Source: Colletotrichum lupini
Taxonomy: Eukaryota > Ascomycota > Sordariomycetes > Glomerellales > Glomerellaceae
Reading direction: 5' to 3'
DNA: 64,000 nt
Assembly: GCF_023278565.1 (NCBI RefSeq)
Contig: NC_064675.1
Span: 7,254,001 to 7,318,000, forward strand
Under the pieces are notes generated by a model. It worked only from the letters and a program-made list of their open reading frames with translations, was not told the origin of the DNA and searched no databases. Shown here one piece after another: positions 22,214 through 34,790 of this stretch (positions are counted from its first letter, which is position 1; each line of letters opens with the position of its first letter). The position numbers and the translations under genes are program-made.

Positions 22214-25200
22214 GGAATTAATATACTAATATTATAAATTAATATACTAGCGTCGCTCTTATATCAATATTACTATTTTACTTTTTAATTAATTTAAAAA
22301 AGAATTATTAGTATAATTAAATTTTACTAAATACTTATAAAGTATCTTAAGCTTTTATTCTTTTATTCTTTTTGTACTTGAGTTATATAATTAAGCTTTA
22401 AAATCTAATTTATAATATTTACTTATAATAGCTTTTATAATTAAAATTAAAAACGTTCCTTAAGGTTAATTTTAAAATAGTACCCTTATTAAGAGACTTT
22501 TTTTTTATAAAAACGACTATTAATTAATTATAGCCTCTTATTATTATTTAGCTAATTATTATTATTTCTTTTTTTAAAAAATAACCGCCCTAGTATTAGT
22601 TAATTTTATAAAATTATTAATTTTAAAAAGTAGCGCGACTTTATTATTAAGATTTTAATTAGTATATTATAAAATATATAACTTTTTATAAATAATTATT
22701 TTAATATAGAGCTTATATTATATTTTATTTATTATTTCCTTAAAGAAATAATAAAAACCTAGTAAACTACCTTTTTATAACTTTTTTTAAAATATAACCC
22801 CTCTTTCCTTAGTAAATAGTCCTAGTAACCTTCTTATTTTATAATAAAATAGTTTAATAATACTCTTTAACTTATTAAATAGGTTATTAAAATAAATTAA
22901 TAATTAATAATAATACTACTTTAATAATAAAAATATATCCGTTAATAATAATAAATATAGGGTCCTTAAGTTAACTTATTACTTTATTTATTCCTATAGC
23001 TATTTTTTACTTAAAATAAAGCGTTTTTCTAAACTATAGCCTCTTATTATATTTTAAATAACTTATTCTCCTCTCTTTTTATAATTAAAATCTTAAACTT
23101 ACCGATTCTTAGTAATTTAAAATAAATTTATAATACTTTTTTTAATTAAGTTAATAACTTTATAAAGATTAATAAATTTTATATTATAAAGTAGAATAAG
23201 TATAAAGCTTAAGGTTAAATTATTTAATATACTTTTTAATATAATCGTTTTCATAAGCTTAGGCCTATATAAAGCGCTAGTATTTAATAATATAAGTTTT
23301 ATAAATATAGTTATAAATAGTAAGTTATTACTAAGGCTTAAAAAGAGGATAAGTAGTTATTGTATTATTATTTAAACCCTTAATATAATTAGTATAATTA
23401 TAACCCTAGTTTCAAAACCTTTATATAATTTTTATATTATAAGCTTATTAAAATAATTAAGGATATTATTAAAACTATAAACTAATAAGTTAAGATTTAG
23501 GCTCGCAATATATATACTATTATTTGAAGATAATTCCTAAAGTTTTTATTTACTTAGTAAAATATTTATAACGCTAGGGCTCGTGTAAAGTAAAAAAAAC
23601 TAACTAAATACTTATTAATTATAGCGTTAATTAAGCTATTTAATAAGTAAAATATCCTATATATAATAAAATAAGTAAATAACGAGCTAAACTACCTTAT
23701 TAACCTTATTTAGACCTTTTCTTATTATTTTTAAATATAAAAATAATTCTTTAAAATAATTAGCTTTAATAATACTTATAATATTAATTACTTTAAGCTC
23801 TTTCTTTTTTAAATTACTAAGTAAACCTATTTTAAATCTATTTATAACGCTACGTTTAGCCTTATTAATAATAAGAAATTAAAAAGTTTTTAATTTTTCT
23901 TAATAAGTATCCGCTAATTTATAAACTAATACTTAGTCCGTTACTTTATTATTATTATTATAAACTATAATAAATAAATAAAGGTTATACTAAATAAATA
24001 GTTCTTATATATTTAGTAATAACTTTATATTTATTATATTAATTTTAATATTATACTTAGGGCTAAGTAAAAGTAAGTTAAGGACCGTAGCTATAATAAT
24101 AATAATAATAAGTTTAATAACGAGGGATATTAGTTATTAATATAAATAATAATTATACTAAGTAATAAGGATAAGGCCTATATTAATATACTTATTAATA
24201 AGGCCCCCCCCTTATATATATTATAAGGTCTTTATAATATTAAAGCTTATTATTTTTATTAAAACTAAGTATATTTTTAAAAAAGCCTAGACTAAGCTTT
24301 ATAAAAAGTTTAATAATTAATGTCTAATCCTCTAGTATTTTTATATAATATATTTATTTTTAAAAGTATAATAAGCCCGTTATTTTATTTAAAAATACTA
24401 AAACTTTAATACTTATATTACTTTTAGTATTAAGTTAAGTAATAATAATATTAAGGGTTATTTTTTAAATAGTCTTAATTATTTATATTAGTTTATTAAC
24501 GTTATATAGGATATAATTAGCGATTAGGAGCTATACTTTTATTAAGCTTATATAAAAAACGAGGTATTTATAAACTAAAAATATATAAATACTCGCCTTA
24601 AGTACTTAAATAAACTTTAAATAATACTTTTTTTAAAATATTTTATTTTAATTAAAATATAAGGCCGGCTTATAAAAAAAGTAATCCCCCCGATAGAGCA
24701 ATCCGCTAGGGCCGTACTATATATTACGTATTAAGGAAAACTAAGTATATTATACTCTATACTTAACTACTAATTAAAATAATTCACTAACTCGACTATT
24801 ATCTTCTTTTTATTAATAACTCCCGACCTTCCCCCGCCCGTTTAAAAAGCGAGCTATACCTACTCTAACGTATATAAGACCTCTTAATACTAGCCCGTAT
24901 AAGTAATTAGATTTTATATTATATACTCCTTTTTATTAAAAGTTAGGGGGCCCTTTATATATTCCCTTATATTTATAATATAGCTCGTATTAAAAAGATT
25001 TTTAGTTTTATAAAATATAATTTCTAAATTAGCATCGATATACTAAATTTTAATATTTATATTAGCCTAGCTATTTATAATATTCGTATTATTACTTAGC
25101 TAAATTCTATATTATTAAAAAGTACTTTACTAATCCTTAAGTATACTTATATTAATTATAATAGCTATAGTATTAAGCTAGCTAAAGAGGGTGCCTAGCC

Positions 25201-26797
25201 TAAGAGGGGTAGACTTATTAACGGGCATTTTTAAGTTCTTATCGAGGTAGTATTTTAATTAGCTAACCTCTTAACTAGTTATCTAACTAGCTATTTAAGT
25301 AGTAGTTTATATATTAATAAGTTTATTTAGTAAATTTGTTTAGTAAATTTATTTAGTTTAAATAGAGAGTAGCTTTAAGTAATATTAAAAATAATAAGGA
25401 TAAAAAGAATCTTTATAAGCTCTAGTACGAGTAATAAATATTAGCTTATTTAGCCCTTTTTTTAAAAACCTCTACGTTATTATTAAAGTTTAGAACCTTT
25501 ATAGTTAAGGGCCGCCTCTAACTATTGCGGCCGATTATTATAGCTAATTATTATAGCTAATTTCTATTATTAACCTTTTTAACTAGCGCCGCTACGTAAG
25601 TATATTACTTAGCTTATTATTAATAAGTAGCGGTAGCTTACCTATCCCGAATTATATAGCGGTTTTTATATTAAAATTATTATATTACGTTAAGCGCGTA
25701 CTTAGGGCATATTACGTATATTATATAGTTAAAAAGTATACCGTATTATATAATTTCTTTTAAAAGCGTAATCCCGTTAAGGTCGATCTTTTATACTTAT
25801 AAAGCCGGAAAAGAAACTACTATATAAAAAAAGTAATACTATTTAATAAGAGGCTATTTTTAAACCCCCTTAGATCTTATAATTTAAATTATACTATTTT
25901 AATTAAACTAAGTATTTTATATTATTATAAAATCTATTTTAAAATATTAAATTTAGCTATTTTTAATAAGTAAGAAGTATACCCTTAGTAACGTTTTTAA
26001 AAAATATCTTTTTTAAATTTATATTATTAAATCCTTAACCCTAAGATTATTATATCCTTTTATAATAAACTAAAGAATATAATATAGCCTATTTTATTAT
26101 GATTAGTTTTATTTAAAAAAGGCTAGTTAGCTAGTTAAGCTCGTACTACTTATAATAACTAAAGTATAAATAATAAAAAGCGAGGCCGCTTATTTAAAAA
26201 TAAAAATAAGTTAACGTTAACTAAGTTTATAAAAAAATAAGTTAACTAAGTTAAAACTAAATATTAAGCTTATTTTAATAATAAATAAGGAACTAATTTA
26301 GTATTTTTAATAAAAAGAGGATAATAAGGAATTATATAAATAAATAGCTAATATAGCTTAGTATTTAAAAGAAATAAGGCTAATAAAAAGTAGTTTATAA
26401 TAATAATAAATTATTATAATTATATTAAAAAAAATAGTTAAGTAGATATTATTATAATTTATTTTTTATATATTTTAGGTATATAATAAAAAAAAAGCCT
26501 TATTTATTTAAAATTTATAAAAGCTTATATTACTAACTAATTTAAGATTATAAATCTTAAATAGGTAATATAATAGTTCTAAATAAGTATATAGGTTATA
26601 ATAATATTTTTATTTCTAAAAATCTTAAACTAGAGCTTAGGTTAAAAAGAATAATAAAAACAGCTATATTAATATAATTACTTTTATTACTTTTATAGGG
26701 AGGTACTATTTTTTTAAACTAATTAAAAAATAAAATAGTAACGCTAGTATAAGAGTAACGCTAATATATTAATTTATAACGCTAGTATATTAATTCC
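22214..26797 (+). mobile_element. Mutator-like DNA element A (contains a nested 1.1 kb repeat)
   Basis: It begins GGAATTAATATACTAATATT and ends in the inverted counterpart, with ~80 bp terminal repeats that themselves contain the unit AATTAATATAC(T/G)(A/G)GC twice, then CGTCGCTCTTAT and TTTTTAATTAA. The flanks TAATATATA and TCATATATA are 8/9 identical. Removing the nested repeat (24686-25825) and its 12 bp duplication leaves 3,432 bp, matching element B (3,433 bp), which lies inverted at 30716-34148. Long terminal repeats plus ~9-10 bp duplications fit Mutator-like elements; the transposase is too eroded to confirm. Confidence 0.75.
24686..25825 (+). repeat. 1.1 kb repeat family, copy 1
   Basis: 1,140 bp beginning CCCCCCGATAGAGCAATCCG and ending AAACTACTATAT, inserted in element A. 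Both sides carry the 12 bp AAAAAAAGTAAT. There are no terminal inverted repeats. Near the 3' end is a motif conserved in all copies, GTAATCCCGTTAAGGTCGAT. Confidence 0.85.
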
Positions 26798-26843
26798 TTC
26801 ATATATACTCTTATTATTATAATAAATAATATAAATAAGACTA

Positions 26844-26874
<31 letters not shown>

Positions 26875-27199
26875 TCTACTTTTATTAACTACTTAGGCAG
26901 TTTTTAATATCGATTATATAATAATAAAATATAAGATTAATAAATACTCTTACTATTTTAATAAACTATTTTTTTTAATTTTCTACTTTTTTTAATTTTC
27001 CCTTTTATAAAGTTTATAACTACGGATTATTAATAATAATATTGAGTACCTAATTATTATAACTTAATATATATAACTAACCTAGAAGCTAGCTTATTAG
27101 TTATAATAACTACGGTATATTATATATATAAATAAATAAGAATATGCTTATTTCTTATAAAATAAAAGAACTATTAATAAATTACGTATTAATAAAATA
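26798..27199. other. Unassigned RIP-degraded sequence with an (AT)n run
   Basis: A residual piece between element A and the truncated gypsy copy. It contains an alternating TA microsatellite at about 26841-26862. No domain is seen. Confidence 0.5.
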
Positions 27200-27285
27200 A
27201 ATAATAAAAAACTAAAAAAGCTAATTATAAAAAAACGACGAGAAGCGAAAATAAAAGAAAAGTTCTTATATATAACTATATAACG

Positions 27286-28062
27286 TCCCCCTAACGGAGT
27301 AATCTACCGGGGCCGTACTATATATTACGTATTAGGGAAAACTAGGTATAATACGCTCTATACCTAATTACTAACTAAAATAGTTAACTAACTTGACTAT
27401 TATCTCCCTTTTATTAACTCCTAACCTTCCGCCGCTTTTAGCCGCTTATAAAGCGAGCTTTACTTACTCTACTACGCACAGGACCTCCTAGTACTAGCCT
27501 GCGTAAGTAGCTAGGTCTAGTATAATCTATTTTTTTATATAGGTTCTTATCAAAGTAGTAGTTTATATATTAATAGGTTTGTTTAGTAGATTTGTTTAGT
27601 AGATTTGTTTAGTAAATTTATTTAGTTTAAATAAAGAGTAGCTTTGGATAATATTAAAAATAATAAGGATAAAAAACATCTTTACGAGCTCTAGTATAAG
27701 TAATAAATATTAGCCTATTTAGCCCTTTTTTTAAAAACCTTAACGTTATTATTAAAGTTTAGAACTTTTATAGTTAAGGAAGGCCGCTTCTAACTATTAT
27801 AACTAATTATTATAGCTAACTATTATAACTAACCTTTACTATTAACCTTTCTAACTAGCGCCGCTATAGGGTAGCTTACTTATTTCAAATTAAATAGTAA
27901 TTTTCGTATCGAAATTACTATATTATATTAAGCGCGTACTTAGGATATATTATACGTATTATATAGTTAAAAAGTATATTATATCGTATAATTTCTTTTA
28001 AAAACGTAATCCCGTTAAGGTCGATCTTTTATACTTATAAAGCTAAAAACAAACTACTATAT
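27286..28062 (+). repeat. 1.1 kb repeat family, copy 2 (internally deleted)
   Basis: 777 bp with the family's two ends but missing about 365 bp of the interior. It is flanked by the 12 bp AACTATATAACG (27274-27285 and 28063-28074). It lies within the truncated gypsy copy. Confidence 0.85.
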
Positions 28063-28800
28063 AACTATATAACGTAACGATATATACTTACGAGTTAACC
28101 TCGATATTTATAAATAAAAATTAAATATTATTATTAATAATAATATATAAAAAGCTTATATTTTACTAAAAGTAATAAAGAAACTTAACTTACTATAAGT
28201 ATATAAAAATAAACTATACTAATTATAAATGATAAAAAGAAAACAAGTTAATGATAATTATAAATATATTCATTAAGAAACCGTATACTTTTTAATATAT
28301 ATTAATAATTAATAAGAATAATTATAGTACGATATTATAAAAATTAGAGATATTAACGTTATTTTAGGACTCTCGTAGTTATAAAAATATAATTTATAAA
28401 TAGATTAAATTACTAACTAGGTCCTTTAAAAAAATCTAATTACTAAACGATTTAAAAAGAAAAAAGGTTTGAACGGATTTTTAAAAGCTTTTAAAAAATA
28501 AGAATAAATACGATATATAGTTTTTATTAAAATAATAAAAAGCTATAAAAAGTTTATAACTAATATCAATAGTTAAAGATCGTAATAACTTTAAACTATA
28601 CTTAAAAAGTACTAAATATATATAAAACTATTTATAAAACTTAAAAAATAAAATTATTAGAATATAGTAATTAAGATATAAAAATCGAACTTTAAAAAGG
28701 ATATAACTTAGGTTCTATTTGATATACTTAATAAATTAAAAAAAATAAGAGTACTTTAATAAATATATCGATAAGAAATTTAAAAAAGAATATATTTAAC

Positions 28801-29200
28801 TATCGAATTCTCTTACCGGATTCCCCTTATTCTTTATACTAAAAAAGAATAAAAATTAAAACTTATTATTAATTATAAAGAACTTAACGAAATTACGAAA
28901 AAGAATTACTATTTTTTATTATTTATTACTAAGCTTAGAGATCTATTTTATAAAATTAACTAGTTTACCGCTATAAATCTTAAAAAAGTATTTAATTAAA
29001 TTCGAATTAATAAAAGAAATAAATAAAAAATAGTATTCTAAACTTATAAAGAACTTTTTAAATACTTTATTATACCCTTTAAACTTATTAATACTTTAAT
29101 AACTTTTTAAATAATAATTAACTATATACTCTAAGAGTACGTTAATATCTTTATTATTATTTATATTAATAATATTTTAATTTTCTTTTCTAATTTTAAA
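28801..29200 (+). pseudogene. Ty3/gypsy reverse transcriptase remnant (truncated copy)
   Basis: With stops read through, the plus strand shows the gypsy RT landmarks: INYKELNEIT (the NYRxLN motif), the LKKVFN region, IIPFKL (the MPFGL motif), and YINNILIF (the YLDDILIF catalytic motif with Asp changed to Asn). The substitutions are G-to-A or C-to-T type, as RIP would make. It is non-functional. Confidence 0.8.
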
Positions 29201-30715
29201 ATGTATAAGAAGTATATTTCTATAATATTTTAAAAACTCTAAAATACTAAGTTATATACTAAACCCTTTAAATATAAGTTTTATATATAAAAAGTAAACT
29301 TCTTTAGATATATTATTATATTAAAATAAATTTATATATAAATATTAAAAATAGAAGTAATTAAGGACTAGTTTATTTTATAAAACGTTAAGGATATATA
29401 AAGATTCTTAGGATTCGTTCATTTTTATTAACGATCTTTTAAAAATTATATTTATATAATTAGACTTTTTAATAACTTAATATAAAAAAATACCCTATTT
29501 ATTTAAAATTTTAAATATAAAAGAATATTTATTAAAGTTAAAAATATAGTCGTTTCTAAACTAGTTATTATAATCCTAGACCTTTAAAAGCTTTTTAAAA
29601 TTAAGATTAATATTTTAAACTTTATTATAAGAGTAGTTTTAAAATAATAAAATAAATAAAAAAAGCTTTATTTATATTATTTTTATTTTAAAATATTTAT
29701 AAAGTAGAGTTAAATTAATGAATTTATAATAAAGAACTAATGATAATTATTAAAGCGTTTTAAAAATAAAAACTATAATTATTTAAAACTAAATATAACG
29801 TTATAGTTTATATAAATTATAAGAACTTCGTAAACTTTATAATAAATAAGAATCTAAATAAATAATAAGTTAAATAGAGCAAATTCTTATTTAAATATAA
29901 TTTCCGAATTATTTATTAAAAAAGTTTAAAAAATAGTAAAATAAACGCTTTTAATAAAAGACCTAATTACGAAATTATAATCCCTAAAAAGATATAAATT
30001 ATTTTTAAATAAAGAAAGGATAGTAGCCTCGTACTAATTACGAAACTTTTTATAATAATTAAAAGGATTAATATTAGCTTAATTTAAAAAATAACCCCTA
30101 AGCTTATTATAGAAATTTATAATATATTAGTATATAGTTACTAAGGAATTATTAAAACGTAAAAACGGATTTATTAATGTTATAATATATTTATTATATA
30201 CGCTAAGATTATAAAAATAATTAAGAACTATATAATTTATAAAAAAAAATAAGAATAGCCTATATAAGCTTTATAATAAGCTATAACTATTATAATTACT
30301 AATAAAAATATAATAATTAATTATATAGGACTTTATTATTAAACTATTAAAATTTAGAGAACTATTTATTAAAGTATAATATAATAATATTTTAATTATA
30401 GTTAATCGACTTATTAAGTTCGTATATTTTATTTTTTATAAAGAATTAAATATTATAAAAGACTTAGTATACGTATTTACTAAGGTTATACTTTTGAACT
30501 ATAGTTTATTAAAAAAAATTATTTTAATAAAAATAAGCTATTTATTTTAAAGTTTTAAAAATCCCTAATTTTATAACTTAGTATAGACTATAAACTATTA
30601 ATATTATTTTATTTATAAACTAATAAATAAATAAAAAGGATTAATTAGATCTTCGTGATATATTTTTATTATTATATAAACTATAACTAAGATAATTAGG
30701 TAGTATTTTTATTAA

Positions 30716-33700
30716 AGAATTAATATACGGGCATTATAAATTAATATACGGGCATCGCTCTTATATAAGTATCGCTATACTACTTTTTAATTAGTCTAAA
30801 AAAATAGTACTTTTTTATAAAAGCGGTAAGGGTAACTATATTAATATAACTATTTTTACTATTCTCTCTAACCTAAGCTCTAGTTTAAGATTTTGAAAAA
30901 TAAGAATATTATTATAACTTACGTACTTATTTAAAACTACTATATTATTTATTTAAAATTTGTAAATCTTAAATTAGTTAGTAATATAAGCTTTTATAAA
31001 TCTTAAATAAATCAGGCTTTTTTTTATTATATACTTAAGATATATAAAAGATAAATTATAATAACGTTTATTTAACTACCTCTTTTAACGTAGTTATAAT
31101 AATTTATCGTTATTATAAACTATTTTTTATTAACTCCGTTTTTTTTTAAATACTAAGCTATATTAGCTATTTATTTATATAATTCCCTATTATTCTCTTT
31201 TTATTAAGAACGCTAAACTAGCTCTTTATTTATTATTAAAATAAGCTCGATATTTAGTTTTAACTTAGCTAACTTATTCTTTTTCTAAACCTAGCTAGTA
31301 TTAACTTATTTTTATTTTTAAATAAGCAGCCTTGCTTTTTATTATTTATACTTTAATTACTATAAGTAATACGAACTTAACTAACTAACCGGTCTTTTTT
31401 AAATAAGGCGAGTTATAATAAAATAAGCTATACTATATTTTTTAGCTTATTATAAAAGGATATAATAATTTTAAAGTTTAGGATTTAATAATATAAATCT
31501 AAAGAAGATATTTTTTAAAAACGCTACTAAGAATATACTTTTTATTTATTAAAAGTAGCTAAATTTAATATTTTAAAATAAATCTTATAGTAATATAAAA
31601 TACCTAGCTTAATTAAAATGGTATAATTTAAATTATAAAATCCGAGGGGGTTTAGGAATAGCCTCTTATTAAATAGTATTACTTTTTTTATAAGCCGTCC
31701 TTATATCCTAATTAAAATAAAATATTTTAAAAAAAGTATTATTTAAAGTTCGCTTAGGTATTTAAAGCGAGTACTTATATATTCTTAATTTATAAGTACC
31801 TCGTCCTTTATATAAACTTAGTAAAAATATAGCTCTTAATTACTAATTATATTTTATATAATATTAATAAACTAATATAAGTAACTAAGACTATTTAAAA
31901 AATAACCCTTAATATTATTATTATTTAACTTAATACTAGAGGTAACGCGAGTATTAAAGTTTTATTATTTTTAAATAAAATAACGGGCTTATTATATTCT
32001 TAAAAATAGGTATATTATATAGAGGTATTAAAGGATTAGGTATTAGTTATTAAACTTTTTATAAAGCTTAGTCTAGGCTTTTTTAAAAATATACTTAGTT
32101 TTAATAAAAATAATAAGCTTTTATATTATAAAAACCTTATAATATATATAAAGGGGGGGCTTATTAATAAGCGTATTAATATAAGCTTTATTTTTATTAC
32201 TTAGTATAGCTATTATTTATATTAATAACTAATATTTCTTATTATTAAACTTATTATTATTATTATTATAACTATAGTCCTTAACTTATTTTTATTTAGC
32301 CCTAAGTATAATATTAAAGTTAATATAATAAATATAGAGTTATTATTAAATATCTAAGAACTACTCGTTTAGTATAGCCTTTATTTACTTATTATAATTT
32401 ATAATAATAATAATAGGGTAACGGACTAAGTATTAGTCTATAAATTAGCGAATACTTATTAAAAAAAACCGGAAACCCTCTAGTCTCTTATTATTAATAA
32501 AGCTAAACGCGGCGTTATAAATAGATTTAAAATAGGTTTACTTAGTAATTTAGAAAAGAGGGAGTTTAAAACGATTAATATTATAAGTATTATTAAAGCT
32601 AATTACCTTAAGGAATCGTTTTTATATTTAGAAATCGTAAAAAAAGGTCTAAATAAGGTTTATAAGGCGGTTTAGCTCGTCGTTTATTCATTTTACTATA
32701 TATAAGATATTTTACTTATTAAATAGCTTAATTAATATTATAATTAGCGAGTATTTAACTAGTTCTTTTTAGTTTATACAAGCCCTAGCGTTATAAATAT
32801 TTTACTAAGTAAATAAGGACTTTAAGAACAACTTTTAAATAATAATACGTATATTTTAAGCCCGAATCTTAACTCGTTAACTTATGGTTTTAATAATATC
32901 CTTAACTATTTTAATAAGCTTATAATATAAAGGGTACGTAAAAGCTTTAAAGCTAGAGCTATAATTATATTATTTATATTAAAAATCTAAATAATAATAT
33001 AATAACTACTTATCCTCTTCTTAAGTTTTAATAATAACTTATTATTTATAATTATATTTCTAAGACTTATATTATTAAATATTAACGCTTTTTATAAGCC
33101 TGAGCTTACTAAACTAATTATATTAAAAAGTATATTAAATAATTCGGCCTTAAGCTTTATACTTATTCCGTTTTATAATATTAAATTTATTAGTTTTTAT
33201 AAAATTATTAACTCGGTTAAAAAGAGTATTATAAGTTTATTTTAGATTATTAAGAATTAATAAGTTTAGGATTTAGGTTATAAAAAGAGAAGAGGATCGG
33301 TTATTTGAAATATAATAAAGAGTTATAATTTAAAAAAACGCTTTATTTTAAATAAAAAATAACCGTAGGGGTAAATAGAATAATAAATTAACTTAAGGAC
33401 TTTATATTTATTATTATTAACGGATATATTTCTATTATTAAAATAATACTATTTTTAATTATTAATTGATTTTAATAACTTATTTAATAAGTTAAAAAGT
33501 ATTACTAAACTAATTTATTATATAATAAGAAGGTTATTATGATTATTTATTAAGGAGAGAGGGGTTATATTTTAAAAAAAGTTATAAAAAGGTAGTCCAC
33601 TAGGTTTTTATTATTCTCTTAAGAAAATAGTAAATAAAATATAATATAAGCTCTATATTAAAATAATCATTTATAAGAAGTTATGTATTTTATAATATAT

Positions 33701-34148
33701 TAACTAAGAGCTTAATAATAAAGTCGTATTACTTTTTAAAATTACTAATTTTATAAAATTAATTAATATTAGAGTAGCTATTTTTTAAAAAAGAAGATAA
33801 TAATAATTAGCTAAGTAATAATAAGAGGCTATAATTAATTAATCATTGTTTTTATAGAGGGAAAAGTTTTTTAATAAGGGTATTATTTTAAAATTAGTCT
33901 TAAGGAACGTCTTTAATTTTAATTATAAAAGCTATTATAAGTAAATATTATAAATTAGATTTTAAGGCTTAATAATATAATTTAAATATAAAGGGAGTAA
34001 AGGAATAAAGGCTTAAAATACTTTATAAGTATTTAGTAAAATTTAATTATATTAATAATTCTTTTTAAACTAATTAAAAAGTTAAATAGCGACGCCCGTA
34101 TAAGAGCGACGCCCGTATATTAATTTATAACGCCCGTATATTAATTCC
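30716..34148 (-). mobile_element. Mutator-like DNA element B, inverted relative to element A
   Basis: 3,433 bp, ends AGAATTAATATACGGGC and GCCCGTATATTAATTCC, with ~80 bp terminal inverted repeats containing the unit AATTAATATACGGGC in two to three iterations. It is flanked by an exact 10 bp duplication TTTTTATTAA (30706-30715, 34149-34158). The uninterrupted gypsy copy has a single ACTTTTATTAATAG at that place (near 46726-46740), giving an empty-site control inside this window. Confidence 0.85.
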
Positions 34149-34790
34149 TTTTTATTAATAGCTTAGTTCGTATATAACAACGTAATTAATAAAAGTATAA
34201 GAAAATCCCCGTTTTATTTTAATTATAGATTTTAACTAACTACGTATAAAGAAGTATAATAAGGATTATAAGCTATAAAAATTATAATAAACGTAAATAA
34301 ACTTAAAGAGACTTATAAATAAGCCTTTTTAAATCTCGAGTTTATATAATAATATATAAAAAAGAATATAAATAAATTAAGGATTAGATAATTATTTTTA
34401 AAAAAGGGGGATAGTACTTATTTCTTTTACTATAATATGAAAACGAAATAACTAAGTAATAAATTAAATTATAAAAAACTTAGACTTTTCGAAATTATTA
34501 AAAAAGTCTTATTAATTAATTATAAATTAAGATTATTAAATATAATATAATATTATCCCGTTTTTTATATCTTATTATTCGAACTTATACTAAGATATTT
34601 ATATATAAAGAATCGTATTATTATTAAACTAAACTAATTAGAATATAAAGTCGAACGAATTATTAATTATAAAGTTGAGAACGAGATATGAAAATTCTTA
34701 ATTAAATAAAAAAACTACGGATATAAAGAAAATATATAAGAACTATATAATAACTTCCAAAATACTTAATAACTTTTTAATAATTATAAA

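Larger units (their letters stand above)
27200..34790 (+). mobile_element. Truncated Ty3/gypsy retrotransposon copy, interrupted by two insertions
   Basis: It is colinear with the full-length element at about 43990-47340 (protease/RT through integrase region). LTRs and gag are absent. It is interrupted by repeat copy 2 (27286-28062) and by DNA element B (30716-34148), both with target duplications that restore continuity against the full-length copy. The reverse transcriptase part lies at 28801-29200. Boundaries are approximate because RIP obscures them. Confidence 0.8.

Noticed and set aside
27040..27130. Another LTR because of ATTATAACTTAATATATATAA
   Set aside because: Only the first ~20 bases resemble the gypsy LTR start; the GC-rich landmark and the rest do not follow.
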